Assembly (NCBI RefSeq): GCF_007655135.1
Contig: NC_045127.1
Location: forward strand, 54,911,051 to 54,975,050
Direction: 5' to 3'
DNA length: 64,000 nt
Origin: Punica granatum
Taxonomy: Eukaryota > Streptophyta > Magnoliopsida > Myrtales > Lythraceae
Under the pieces are notes generated by a model, which saw only the letters and a program-made list of their open reading frames with translations, searched no databases and was not told where the DNA came from. Positions 22,352 to 35,227 of the stretch are shown here, in pieces (position 1 is the first letter of the stretch; each line of letters starts with the position of its first letter). Made by a program: the position numbers and the translations under genes.

Positions 22352-23106
22352 AACAAAATTCCAAACTTTTTCCGTTCTAACGATTTTAACACGAATTTTT
22401 TTATTAAGCCAATTAAATCACAAATTACCGATTTGATAATAATATTAGCATATCGTCAATTTCTCCATTAATTTTAACCGGAATTGCAAACATGTATATG
22501 ACGGTGCCATGAGGCGCACTGTGATTGGCCAAGTGGATCTAACATTTTTTTAAAAATAACAAAAATAACAAAAAAAAAAGAAAAGAAAACGCCTGCAAGG
22601 AGAATGAGAGGAGGTGGCCGGCGACCCCAATTGGAGGGTGAGAGCCAGAGTCGAAGTCCCCACCAGTCAGAATTGAAAAATCTCCAAGACCTCTGCTATC
22701 TCCGGTAACCCCAGTTGGAGTGCTGGGGCCGGCATCGAGGCCCCCACCAGTCATAATCGAAAAACCCCCGAACACCACCTCAATTGGGGTCGCTACCTAC
22801 CTATTGGCGAGGGTCGTGGCCGACATCGAGACCCTCATCGCCGACCACCTCTCCTCCTCCTCCTTGCTGCCTTACGGTCTTTTTTTTGTTATTTTAAAAA
22901 TTTTTAGAATATTTTTATTTTTTTAAAATGTGGAATTCACTTGACCAATCACAATGTGCCACGTGGCACAGTTATGTATACGTCAGCAATTCCAGTTAAA
23001 ATTAACGAAGAAATTGATGCCGTGTTAACATTGTGATCAAATCGGTAATTTGTGATTTAATTGGATAAAGAAAATAATTTGGGTTAAAAACGTGAAAAGT
23101 TTGATA
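22352..23106. mobile_element. Non-autonomous TIR element with GC-rich core (copy 2)
   Basis: Long inverted arms of about 200 bp: left 22352-22550, right 22915-23106. Shared blocks include CAATTAAATCACAAATTACC, AATTTCTYCRTTAATTTTAA and TGTGATTGGYCAAGTG. The core is GC-rich, with repeated CCCCACCAGTCA and CCCAATTGG-like motifs. No transposase. The frame 22539-22778 is a translation of the core and is probably not a gene. Confidence 0.8.
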
Positions 23107-23436
23107 TATATATATATATATATATTTGTCATTAACCCTATTTCATATCACCTATATATCTACCCACACAACATGCATATACATATATATATGGGTGCAT
23201 GCGCTTATCCCCTAACATTTTTAAAAATGAAACAAAAAGTTATTACTTATTTACTTACAACATTTTGTATAAACGTTATGTCATTTTTTCTAATATATAA
23301 ACACACTACTCCTATATATGGTTACATTAATATATATATATATATATATAGGGAAATTACTTTTTCCCCGAAACTTTTTGGAGGAAAGCCTCCGAATGCC
23401 ACTAACTTCGAAAGTGCCCCTGGTATTTTTGAATAA

Positions 23437-23862
23437 GGTAAATTGCACTGGTGGTCCAAAAAGTTTTATAAATATCTTAATGTAGTATAAAAAGTTTTTT
23501 TTGCTATTTGATAGTACAAAATGTTTTGAAGTTGTTTCAATATAGTACAAATTGTCATCTCGCTATTGACGACGTCAAGTCGTCCTTTACAAGATCTGTA
23601 AATTTGGACCATCATGTAACTTACGTAAAACATTTTGTACTATTAAGTTACAATTTCAAAACATTTTGCATCATCATGTAACGTCCCACAAAAACCAGTT
23701 TTGCACCATCAGCGTCGATTTGACGGCGTCAATGGCGAGATGACGGTTTGTACTATACTGAAATAACTTTGAAACATTTTGTACCATCAAGTAACAAAAA
23801 AAACTTTTTGTACTATATTGAAACATTTGTAAAACTTTTTGGACCATCAGTGCAATTTACCC
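23437..23862. mobile_element. Mutator-like MITE with 10-bp target-site duplication
   Basis: Starts GGTAAATTGCACTGGTGGTC and ends GCAATTTACCC, with inverted arms over about 140 bp containing AAAAAGTTTT, TAGTACAAAATGTTT and CAAATTGTCATCTCGC. The 10-bp sequence TTTTGAATAA directly flanks both ends (23427-23436 and 23863-23872). A 9-11-bp duplication plus long arms fits Mutator-like elements. No coding capacity. Confidence 0.85.
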
Positions 23863-23872
23863 TTTTGAATAA

Positions 23873-26517
23873 CTACAAATTTGTCAGCGTATGTGATTCA
23901 GCAAAACAGAATTGGAGGGAGCAATATCTCTCATATATATATATACACTAGTTCATTGAACTCATATCTGCACGGAATTTGCAAATAAAATTTTGTTACG
24001 AGAAGTTAAATATGAAGACAATAATTAATATCAATTTGTGGTTTATATGACTATATATAGAAAAATTATTCTTTTATATTATATAAACTTTAATATGAAA
24101 AATTTCATATTCATGTTGAATAATAGTAATTCACGTAAAATATTACATATACATAATCTTGATTCTCATCTAATTTATAAATAAATTTAATATCCTAAAA
24201 ATTAAAAGTTCCTAACTTTAGTTAATTAAAGAATAAAAATCGGAATGTCTATAAAATTCACAGTTACGTATTCGTTGATATTTTATTCTCACTCACATTT
24301 TAAATATTAAATTTTGTGTATGTAAAATGGGCCTATAATTTTGATGAGACATTCACTTATTGAACCTTTATAAGATAACAAAGATTTATAAAATTAATTT
24401 AAAAGTTTTAATATAATTAATAAATTATGAATGTTTATTTAATAATGAAATAACAATAGACGATTAGAGTCCTTTAATACATCATTGAATATATTTTATT
24501 TTTAATAATAATTATTATTATTTAATTTATTTATAAATTACATTTTCTTTCTACGTATGCAAAGATGTTTATCTTCTTAAAGATATATCATAGTAATTCT
24601 GTTGAATCTTATAATGATTATATAACTTATAATATAAGAAGGAAAAATACTTAACTCTAAAGTGAATCTTTCTTTTTCAGATGTACTTATTTTCAATTAC
24701 AGTAAATATGTAGAATTATATAAAATAAAAGGTTGCATTGTATTTAGGTTATATAAAAAATTTAAATAAACTGATAAACATAGAACTTTTTATATATCTA
24801 TATAGATATACGATCACTTGTTTGTCGATAATTATTAAAAATAATTATCCAAATAGATTTTCATATGTATATATATAATCCCAATATATATATATGTATA
24901 TATATTTCCTGAATATATATTTATTTTATTATTTATTTATTTGACAAATATTTTGTTAATATGAATTAATTGTATATATATTTACATTTTTGCTACTATT
25001 TAAAACACTTATATATATATATATATATATATAAAGTTATAACCAATGCATTTAATAGGGGTACAAAAGAATATGCCAATATAATATGAGGGTAAAGTGG
25101 TAAAATTCTTACTAATTCATGAGTTAATATACTATATATATTATAAAGAAATTATTAAAAATGTATGAAAATATTTCAATCACTTATTATCATATTGTTA
25201 AAAGGTAAGTATAGTAATCATTTTAAGAAAATAAATAATCATTTATACTTATATAAATTTAAATGCATGAAAGAATATTTCAATTACTTATTATCATAAT
25301 ATTGTTAACAAGTAAGTATATTCATCATTTTAAGAAAATAAATAATCATTTATATAAATTTAAAATTAATTTAAAAATATTTAAGCATTAGAGCTAATCT
25401 TATAAAAGTTTAATTAATTAAACTCTCATCCAAGTGATTGGGTTATTTTATTTATAAGTGTTCAAATTTAGTTAACTTAATATGAGAAATATCACTTATA
25501 ATAAAGGCACGCAAGCTAATAATGAAGTTTAAAAAGTTTGATAGACTCTAAGGTTCTCGTTATTTCATAAAATAAAACTAACGATCTTATCTAAAAGTAT
25601 TCAAATTTTAGATAATTTTTTTTAGAATTAATTTGATAATTGCAATAATGTATATATTACATGAATTCCTTACTTGAAAACTTTTGATATATATTTAATA
25701 TATATTCTTCTATTACAAGTTTAAATTTACTGCATAATATTTTTTACATGCTTATATAAATTATAAATTCAAAGCAATTATTTTTTTATATTTAAACTTT
25801 TACAATAAACTTTTCTCTATAAAATCTGGCAATGCAAAAGTCCAATAAACTAGTTTATATTTAGAGAGAGATGATCTGCTCCATGCGCTCAAAGGCCTAA
25901 ATATTATTATATAATCTATTGCATAGAAAAAATAACAATTAATTCTCATAAACAAAAAGAGAAATGGAGTAATTTGCAATCGATGAGTTTGTAATAGGAA
26001 GGAATAACAAATATTTCTGTTTCCGGGGGAAACAAATCATACAACGTTGGCTCTCTCTCCGTGCGTGTAATTATAAGTCAAATTGGGGCGCCAAATATTG
26101 GGACAACGATATTTTCTGTCCCCTCTAATTACAGAAGAGAGATCGGCCCCCCATATATATAATTGGATGCTGAGATTTACAGAAGAAACCTTTAAATCTA
26201 ATTATATATACTACGTACACTCGCTATATTAATTAGTTCTTACTGCCGGTGCCTGCATATGGCTAAAAGGATCATTAATGAAATGTTGTCCATATATATT
26301 ATTTCATCGGATAGCACCCACACACATACATATATTGATCAATTGGCATTATGGGGACCATTGATTGAACCATCAGTGTCCTTTCAATAGCAATCATCAT
26401 TTCATTCACGGACAAGGTATAATGTTCATATATATAAATATAGATCAAGAAACCATTCCTTGCTGATCACCCCCCGATCGGCGGTTTAAAAAAAAAAACA
26501 ATTGTCAAATCAATCAT
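23873..26517. other. Very AT-rich gene-free region
   Basis: No gene is seen. A partial direct repeat is visible: segments around 25165-25260 and 25265-25370 share AATCACTTATTATCAT and TTTTAAGAAAATAAATAATC. TA microsatellites occur near 25010-25032. Confidence 0.5.
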
Positions 26518-27788
26518 AAAAAATAGATTTTATATCAAATTAGACCTTGAAAATTTTTTTACATAACATAATTCCTTAACAGTTGAAAAGTATATCTCAA
26601 AAGTCATTCCGTCAACCTCCCATTAAAAAATGAACGAAATTGTTCGATGTGACATTTTTTATTGTTCCATAACCTAATTTATTTATTTATTTTCTCACTT
26701 CCATTATTTGTTCATTCTTTTTATTCTTTGTCTCTCTCTCTTCCATTTAAGTCAGAGGGAAGAGTAAGATTATGGTCACAGTCGGCTACTGCCCCCCGCC
26801 CTCCCATCCATGGGCGATCGTCGGTAACTCCTAAGAGCTTCGGCAACCACTCCGTGGGGTTAATAGCGCCGATCTCCTCTCCTCTCAGAATATCACTATC
26901 AAAGAATTTATATTTAATAAAATGCAAGCCAAATTGTACTATTGGTAGACCGGTCGTATCTATAAGCGCTGCAAAATTGTCACCGATTGCAGCCACCGTC
27001 GTCCCTATTAGCATTGCCCTGCCCTTACCTCTGACCCGGTTGAGATCTGTGTCCAGTTTGTCAGACTCATAAATGGCCAAATCGAGCTTGGACTAGTCGA
27101 CATGATAGAGCAGAATCTCGAGCAACTTATGCCATCGTTGCCTCCCTGTAACAGCCTCACTCTCTCTCCCCTAATCCCATGGCAACAACACCCAATTGCG
27201 CGAGTAGAATAAAGGTATAGCGAGCACTCCAACGGCCTCAGTCGACTCCATCTTCCCCACACAAAACCCAATCTCTTTCTCTCTTTTTCTGAATGGAGCA
27301 CACTATCATCTCGAGCTCAATGTATCCCACATCTCCTAACCATTCGTTGTCCTCGATTCCAAGCTCACAAAGGTCGAGTTCTTCCCCTGCAGCCGCGACT
27401 CATGGTTGTACAAACTCGAAGGAAGACGACCAAAAGGGATTACCACTCCGCCGAGGTCGCATTGGGGAGCGATGACTGCCAGCGCTGCCCCCACCACCGA
27501 TCTTCCCCTTCCTCACCCAACCTCTCTTTCTCTTTCTTTTTGTAATTCCCATAAGACTTTTTGTCTGGATTTTCATATTTTTTAAATTAAAATAACATTA
27601 TAAGTAATGGAAGAGAAAAAAGAAAGAATAAAAAAGGCATGAAACAATAAAAAAAAATGCCACTAAGAGGATTCCATCCTTTTTTAATAGGAGGTTGAAC
27701 TCCTCATACATACTTTTCAATTATTAAGCAATTACGTGATGTAAGAAATTTTTCAAAATTTAATTTGATGTAAAGTCTATTTTCAGAG
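26518..27788. mobile_element. TIR element of about 1.27 kb with GC-rich interior
   Basis: The left arm (26518-26660) and right arm (about 27650-27788) are inverted copies, sharing AATAGATTTTATATCAAATT, ACATAACATAATT-CTTAA and TTGAAAAGTAT with few changes. The interior (26750-27500) is markedly GC-richer and contains open frames such as 26721-27080 (minus) and 27008-27301 (minus), without recognisable domains. The interior may be captured host sequence, by analogy with the 2178-3720 element. Confidence 0.7.
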
Positions 27789-27999
27789 TATATTTTCAGA
27801 CCATCTATTTTCTCTTTTGTTTTCAATGGAAACCAGCAGCCCTATATGCATAATTACAACAACGACATATATATAAATATAGATGGTGGTTTATATACAT
27901 AATGAAAGGGAATAAAACTATTAGAAGAGATCAGGATAGATATATAAACTAAATATATGTCATTTGTAGGATATATACGAGTGCGATGAAATGTGTGTT

Positions 28000-29760
28000 T
28001 GTGATATGCCAGAGAGCCTGATTTATGTTTTTGGATAATTCATTTTATGGTAATAAAGTTTATTCTATTATTCGTATATTTTCTATGTTTATCATAATAA
28101 AGTCCTTAAGATATTTTGAATGTTTCATTCTTAAGAGTTAAGAATATGAATGATGAAATCATTCGGTAAGAATATCTTTAAACTGTTCACGATCGTAGGT
28201 GACTTAATTGGACATTCTTTCTCCAGATAGATCGTCATTTCTGTCTGTTTCCATGATTAGTATACAAATACTAATGAAGATGGAGTAGTGAGTCACATGC
28301 TATTTGATAACTGTTATCATGACAGATATGTGGATACTTATATGATAAATAGTCGAATATGACGTGCAGATAATATTCATACAGTAATTTACTAATATCA
28401 ATGAATGCTATATGGATCGTATTAGTGCATATAGTCCTTAGACCTGAGATTGAACGCTATCTCAAGTATAGGTGATTAGGATTTGTTACTACTAATGTAT
28501 TTGTGCTTAGTATGAGTATTCGGCAGATAGTGGTCCTAGTTAGTTATACTTAGAGTTAGGTATCCGATCAATACGAGATTCGCTAACATGAGTAAACAGG
28601 GAAAATGTCCTATGAATATGAGTTTTATTCTGGATCGAGAAATCCTCGGCCGGGGTAGATAGACTCGAATAGAAAAGAGTTTATCTTCAAGTATTACAGA
28701 TCTAAGAATGAAATCAGAGAGTCCATATAATCGGCTATAGAGTTTGGCATTTACCGTAACTTTGGCTAGATCGGGATATTGTAGTGAAGGGATTCGATGC
28801 ATGGCATATACGATCAAAGGTTCATCAGAATGTTTCAATTATACATTCGTCATCATTTGGATCGTCACAATATGCTGTTAGGTGTCACTCGTGAACTTTG
28901 GGAACCAATGGCATTTTGAGAATTATGCTTTTGGCGAAAAGATTTTCTATTAGTGTCAAATGAGTTGATACTACAATCCCATTGTTATTTGATGATGAAC
29001 CTAGTTAGTCACACACATTGAGCGTGTCTAAACCGATAAAAGAATTAATTCTAATTAAGGAAGTTAATTAGGAATTAATTATCGAATGAGGCTTGCAATG
29101 TGGTTGCAAGGTTGCAAGGGTGCTAGCACATCCTGAAGCCGAGTTCAATAACAATGATAAATTTAATTAAGGAAATACGATAGTTCCCTTATTTGGAGAG
29201 TTTTTATAAATAAACTGTCTATCGATGGAAACTCGTGTCAAGGACTTGTTTGATCTTTCTTTCTTACAATAATGACAAGTCATTGGATGACTTAAGTGTG
29301 AAGACTCATTTGTGATTTATTAATTAATGTGGATTAATTAATAATTGCATTTTAGTCCCTAGGGTAAAGATATATATAGATATGTTCTTACAGATAATCC
29401 TATAACACAATCGATCAATAAGACCCGATATTAGTGAGAAAGAGAGTGATTTTCGGCTGAGAAATTATAGCAGCTCAGCCGCACAAAATCCCAAGGCTGA
29501 TCGAAGTTCTTCTCGGCTCCAATTTGACGTTTTAGTGTTGTCCTTGATTTCCTTAAAGAGATCCTTTCATTCCGTGACGATTCCGTTCTAGACCAGTGAC
29601 CTAGATCGGAGTGTACGGTTAGAGAGGAACTTAATCTCGGTGGAGACGTGCTCGTGTGGACGAGCTAGAGGCCGGACAATTGGACGGTTAGTTTGATCGA
29701 CTCGAATTGACAAGGTTAGTATAAAAGTCTAAACTTTTCTTGTGAATTCGATAGGTGATG
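28000..29760. mobile_element. Putative LTR-retrotransposon LTR or solo-LTR remnant
   Basis: A 1.7-kb stretch with balanced composition, no long frames, and motifs that resemble the 3' part of long plant Copia LTRs, such as GTGTGGACGAGCTAGAGG near 29650 and short repeated GATCGGAGTGT/CTCGGTGGAG-type stretches. The LTR ends, a target duplication and a primer-binding site could not be identified and no second copy is in the window, so this rests on resemblance only. Confidence 0.35.
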
Positions 29761-30879
29761 TTATATATTCGTTTAGAAAACGATTCTCATGTCAAGATAT
29801 GATCTTGAAGTTTTGATTAAACGAGCATGCGATAATTTTTTTTTTATTTTTATCGTAATTAATTTTTCTGCTACGCACGTGCTCAGTTTACCAACAATGA
29901 GGACAGTCATCATATTAATTTACATACGTAGAAGAAATGTGTATTTCATTGAGAAGAGTCGTGCATCATATTATAAATTTATACATAAGAATATGTGTTT
30001 GCTTTTCTCTATATATGTTTTATAAGTTCTGTATATATCAACGCTTTTTATGTACTAAACAACTCCCCCTCTTGAATGAAAGTTAATTAATTTGTGGAAA
30101 ATAACATCATGTTTCCAACCTTTACATATTATTTTAGTTTTATCTCAACATTGGTTTTTTCCCGAGATATCATAACTTTAATGGTTTGATGTCAAATCTA
30201 TCACGCCGTAAACCTTCAGTCCATTTTTTACTGAAATGCTGACGTGTCGCGTTAATTACGTAACTGCACTGACGTTGAGAGTGTGTGGGTCCCAATACAA
30301 GGGAAAAATAGCATTATGTATCACACCATTTTAATATTTTTTCAATTTTATCCCAATCTTTTCATAATTACTCAAATTTATCCCAACAAGTTGGGATAAT
30401 ATTGAGAAAACAGTAAAAGATTGAGATAAAACTAAGAAACCATCAAAATGTTGGGATAAAATTGAAAGAAGACCTAACGCGACAGAACAGTGGCATTGTG
30501 AAAAGCCGTGGTGGTACCTCCCTGGAAGATAATCCTGACCCCAACACGTCACCATCTCATGAGCCGTTTTGAAATCAATGAAGATTTCCCTTTATCTCTA
30601 CTGACTATTTGAGCTTTGTATTATTAGAATTATTAGTGTCGACCATTATATCAGGCCAATAAGGTCGGTCATGAAAAGTTGACCTCAGTCAAAATGACAA
30701 GCCATAGGCGTCGGCCGCATTGAAATATCATGTTGTCGTCTTGTTTGAGCTCCGCCTATATAATGACAGCTCCACTCTGTAATTGATCAAAGAAGGGAAA
30801 TAATAATTTCTAATACACTCTATCTCAATATGATCTTCTAAATTCTCTTATTCTGAGCTAAGGGCTTGAGATTCTAGTG

Positions 30880-31182
30880 GTGTGTTTGGTTTTAAAGTCA
30901 AGTAGACTTTAGTTTTTATTTTAATTAGTTTGTAATGATTGTGTTATAGAATTATGATAAAAAATGTGAAAAAGTAATGAATAATTGAAAAAAAATAATG
31001 ATTGTTTTATTGAATTGTAGAAAAAGTAACGAATAGTTGAGAAAATTTAGTATTAAAAATTGCATTGAATTGTTAAAAAAATTGAAGAAAATGGAAAAAG
31101 TAATAATTGTGTTGTTGATTTTTATTGTGTAGTGAGTATAGTTAAAGTTAAAATTTTAAAAACATAACTCATAAACCAAACT
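30880..31182 (+). mobile_element. MITE of the GTTTGGTTT/AAACCAAAC family, nested
   Basis: Starts GTGTGTTTGGTTTTAAAG and ends CATAAACCAAAC. Internal blocks match 44747-45035 almost base for base (TTGTGTTGTTGATTTTTATT, TAAAGTTAAAATTTTAAAA). Lies inside the 30099-31715 element. Confidence 0.8.
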
Positions 31183-31259
31183 AAGTGTAACTAGTTCTTA
31201 AATACCAAGAACTGACCTAAATATGCTCTATGCTTGCCTCTTATGGGGATCCTGCACAT

Positions 31260-31420
31260 CAGAAAACAGGTTGCTCAGAAGCAATTCGAAGTTTTTCTGG
31301 GGAATCAATAGTATTAATAGTCTAGGGCCTAAGAAGATAATACAGAGCTTGTGCTTCGGCATTTGTCAAAGGATGGCTTTGAAGCTCACTAAAGAGCATG
31401 GTATCGGCTTCTTCTAGACC
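31260..31420 (+). pseudogene. Possible LINE reverse-transcriptase remnant
   Basis: Translation gives NRLLRSNSKFFWG followed by a block resembling the W-x-x-C-x-P-K / GGLGF region of plant L1-type LINE proteins, but degraded and very short. Could be chance resemblance. Confidence 0.25.
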
Positions 31421-32615
31421 CGGTTGTTAATTATGGTGCTTCCTTAGCCTCACCTAGAATTGGTATCAATATTAGAATAAAATTGAGAAATAACAAAAAT
31501 ATTGGGATGCATAGTGTAATTTTTTTTTAATATCGGGACTCACACACTCTTCGCATCAGTACTGTCAGGCAATTAACGCGCTACGTCAATATTTCCATAA
31601 AAAATGGAAGGAACTTTTACAGTAGGATATATTTAAAGCCAAACCATTAACGTTGTGATGCCTCAAGAAAAAAAATTGATGCTCGTATAAATGGAGATGT
31701 ATAGTGCAATTTTCTCATCTTTGCATAAAACTTGATTTCACAACTTCCATTTGGTATTATGCTCAGGAACTTCTTTTTTTATAATAATAAAAAAGAAGAA
31801 CTTACGAACTAATTAATTATTATTATTTACCCAAAAAAACTAATTATAGTATTATTCTCTAAATACATTTGTTTCCACTTCTCCAGCAAGATCATTTAGG
31901 GAAAACATTAACATCAGTACCTAAAATCAAAATAAGTCTGATGAAAGCCTATAGAGATCGTAAGAATAAATATAATTATCAAAGCGATACATATATATTA
32001 TTGAAAGATTACTGAATATATGCGCGTATTATGAGGATTTAGTATTTTGTGTGTGTGTATATATATATATATAAATATATATGCAACTAATTAAAACATA
32101 GCTAGAAGTGATTATCAAAGCGAGTTCGGAATGAAAGGACACATAGCTAGACGGAAGCAATTTGTCTACATACGGCTATATACATAATTTTCTCGGGTCG
32201 GATTTCATTAAATTGTCTGACTCTGGCCACTTAATATATATATATATATATAGCTGATGATATAATGAATCAAAATTTCAATCAAATTTAAGGGATGGAG
32301 GCCCACCTGATTGGGACATTGTGTCGGTCCCATTCTCTCTGTGTCTTTGGTCGGGCTTTCCTTATCGTTGCTAGCAATGTAGGCTCAAAAATACCCAGAA
32401 TATATATGTTATTATATATATATATATATATATATATTCATGGGCTGGTCAAGAAAACCAAAATTTATATAAGGAATTGACCTTCGGCCAAAAAAAAACA
32501 TGTCTATAAGGAATTAACCAAAACAAATTGAAAATTATCCACGCACTTATATACATGCTAGGTCGATTTGTTTGAGGATATAAATATAATCTTTGGTCCA
32601 TGTCGAACATGTATA

Positions 32616-32863
32616 GTATGTTTGATTTTAGAGTTGAATTGAGTTTTGATTTTAATGGGATTGTAATGATTGTATTGTTGAATTATGAGAAAAAATGTGA
32701 AAAAGTAATGAATAATTAAGATAATTTAGTATTAAAAATTGAATTGAGTATAACGGAGTGTATGTGGCCCACCTTTTTTATTTTGAATAATTGAGTTTTG
32801 TTAAATAGCGAGTAGAGTTAAAGTTAGAGTTAAAATTTTAAAATCTAATTGCGAAACTAAACG
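32616..32863 (+). mobile_element. MITE of the GTTTGGTTT/AAACCAAAC family
   Basis: Starts GTATGTTTGATTTTAGAGTT and ends GCGAAACTAAACGG. Compared with the 22011 copy, its middle is replaced by an unrelated stretch (about 32746-32785, with GGAGTGTATGTGGCCCACC). Confidence 0.7.
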
Positions 32864-33129
32864 GAAGAGTAGAATCGAATAGAGTTGCACAATGTTATAG
32901 TGTGTGCTTATCAGTCAAGCGATCGATGAATGACCAAAATCAATTCCATGTTCAGATTATCATATTGAATAAAATAAATTCCCAGAGTTAGCTAAATTTG
33001 GAAAACAAACCAAGGGTAGTAATTGGTTATTTTAATTAGAGATCGTTTCTGTTTCAGATTCGGAGACTTGGCGGAAAGCCCGCGGTGGCAACAGAACCGG
33101 GAAAAGTATACAGAAAAGACAGTTCTTTT

Positions 33130-33535
33130 CTATTTTGTTAGTATTAGATTTGTATTAGTTAGTGATTCCGACTCAGTGAGTACTTTTTTCAGTGATTAAC
33201 TTTTGGCACTAGTCCTACATTTTGTTTCTGTGCTGTGGACCGAGGAAGAAGGGGGCTCGGCGGAAAGAGGGTTGTATCATGAGAGAAGTAAGGAGATCAA
33301 CCTTTTCAAATATACAATATGGATTCTGGCAATGCAATGTAGTTGGACTCTCGTTTCGATACGAATGAATCATCCTTTCCGCGGAGGTAAATCTTTGCCT
33401 ACTAGGCAAGATGATAGCAAGTTACAAATTTTATTTCGGTAAGACATGTATTTCTATTACTATGAAATTCATAAATGAAGTAGTTAACAATAGAGTTACC
33501 ATTATCCTTTTTGTAGTGACGAATATTGTATGTGT
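33130..33535 (+). other. Degraded plastid DNA insert (NUPT)
   Basis: The text closely resembles the rps12-trnV-GAC spacer of the plastid inverted repeat as I remember it, including ATTCTGGCAATGCAATGTAG, GAATGAATCATCCTTTCC, GAGGTAAATCTTTGCCT and TTACCATTATCCTTTTTGTA. It carries many C-to-T/G-to-A-like differences and small indels, as expected of an old nuclear insertion. No plastid gene is included. The open frame 33203-33442 is a by-product of this spacer. Confidence 0.7.
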
Positions 33536-33905
33536 TGAAAACCAATTAAAATGGGCCACATGATGCCAAGACAATAATTAATATGCACAGGATCAATCAA
33601 GCAAGATTTAATTAAGAACGTTGGACTTGAAAGCTTTTTCAATCTGAAGAAAGATTAAATTCAAGAACTGATGAAACGAGTTTATAGTGTAATTTCAATT
33701 TGTATCGATCCTAGTTGATTATTGGGAAGCATGCGTACTAACTGCGACCTATATCTTATGGCAGTTCATGGACGGCCTATCCCTTGTCAAGTGAAATGAA
33801 GCGATCGATAACCCTAGACAATATAATAGTGACAGGCTCTTCTAATTAATGTACAATGGTCGTCGACCTTTCTTGATGAATTCAGATCTCGGCGTGTCTT
33901 CTATG

Positions 33906-34087
33906 ATGTGTTTGATTTTAGAATTAAAGTAATTTTGATTTTGATTGTGAAAAAGGACAAATGATTGTGTAGTGTGTTAAGTTAAAGTTAAAATTTTTGA
34001 CTTGAAAATGATATATTTTTGTTGTGTAGTGTGTTGAGTTAAAGTTAAAGTTAAAATTTTTGTGATTTTAATTGCGAAACCAGACGG
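33906..34087 (+). mobile_element. Short variant of the GTTTGGTTT MITE family
   Basis: Starts TGTGTTTGATTTTAGAATTA and ends GCGAAACCAGACGG. An internal unit (TGTTGTGTAGTGTGTTGAGTT) appears twice, as in the 46007-46241 copy, marking a distinct subfamily. Confidence 0.65.
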
Positions 34088-35227
34088 AGCACTAAATTTT
34101 CTCGATGGCATTCTTTCTCTGGAGTATAATTCAAGACGTACTTGTTTATCAACAAAATTCAGGATTATCTTAATTGGTTTCCCTTTTTATTTTCTCTCTT
34201 TATTTGGAAGATTCTTAAGAGTGAGGACTGGAAGTGTCGTCTCATCGAAAGAATTTTTTATTTATAGAGTAATGAGGTTCAAGAACGTAAATATATATAA
34301 TGTGGCGTGTGTATATATATATATCTATACATTGTTAAATCAAACTACCATATATCCACGAGTTCACATAATTCAAATTGTAAGATACATCTATACATGG
34401 ACCATCATTGAACTTTCGAATATTAAGGTTCACACCGAAAATGGATGATCCATCGATGTGTATGGAAGAAATAATGGTTTTGTGGCAGCGATTTATCAAA
34501 TTTTGACCTATGAAATAAAAATTTTGCATGCAGGGATAGGAGATAATATGCACGGATTGTCCCTTCTCTTTGTCTTTTTCTTTTTCAAAATTCTTGTTCC
34601 TCAAAACAACAATCGATTCTTCTCGATATACACTGTTCTCTTCTTCAAAGTGCATGAAAAGATATTGGAGAAAAGAAGAATAGAAAAATAATGAATAATA
34701 CGTTGATGCATAAACTCATTTACATGATGGATACATCGAATATATCATAACAATTAACAAATATTCATATAGGAAAATGCGAAGACGAACATGCTTGCCG
34801 CATCATCCGAAATATTTTAGATTTATTGGGAATAATTAAAATCTACAAAATGATTGATATGTGGGAGAAATATAATCGAAGAATCATATGGGAGAGGAAA
34901 AGAAGGAAAATGAGAGTGGAAAAAAATAAAAAAGAAAAAAAGAGGAAGGAAGGAAGAAGTACGAACCCATGTGCGGGCTCTCTTATTACCCGAAGGGATC
35001 GGGTCAAGGGGGTGGTGGGGGGATCAGGTCAGGTCAGATTGGGTTCGAGACATGAATGAGTCAGCGAGGTTGTGGCTTTCGTTGGATGTGACTCCGAACT
35101 GTTGCATTTGTCTCTTCTTTAACCATTTTCCTCTTCCCACAGCCCGCCATTTAATTAATATTTAACAATAAAAATAGTTTTGTTTTTCAGAAATGATAAT
35201 TTCTTTTGGATTAATTAAAAAAAAAAC

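Larger units (their letters stand above)
30099..31715. mobile_element. Long-TIR element (1.6 kb) with nested insertions
   Basis: Left arm about 30099-30370 and right arm about 31455-31715 are inverted copies. Shared blocks when read inward include AACYTTAATGGTTTG, CGCGTTAATT, GAGTGTGTGGGTCCC-like and CAATTTTATYCYAAT. The interior contains a 'GTTTGGTTT' MITE (30880-31182), an LTR-like promoter segment (around 30770-30860, with TATATAA and TGTAATTGATC), and a weak LINE-like frame (31260-31420). The layering implies the TIR element or its contents were hit several times. Confidence 0.75.

Noticed and set aside
22539..22778. Minus-strand Gly-rich frame
   Set aside because: It is a translation of the GC-rich core repeat of a TIR element.
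28000..29760. Full LTR retrotransposon
   Set aside because: No gag-pol, no second LTR and no primer-binding site in the window; kept only as a possible solo-LTR remnant.
14401..32440. CRISPR-like or phage-like arrays from regular repeats
   Set aside because: Repeats here are TA/GT microsatellites and MITEs in a plant nuclear context; no spacer-repeat regularity.
33203..33442. 79-codon frame with a plausible start
   Set aside because: It lies in the plastid-spacer insert and is a by-product of that sequence, not a nuclear gene.
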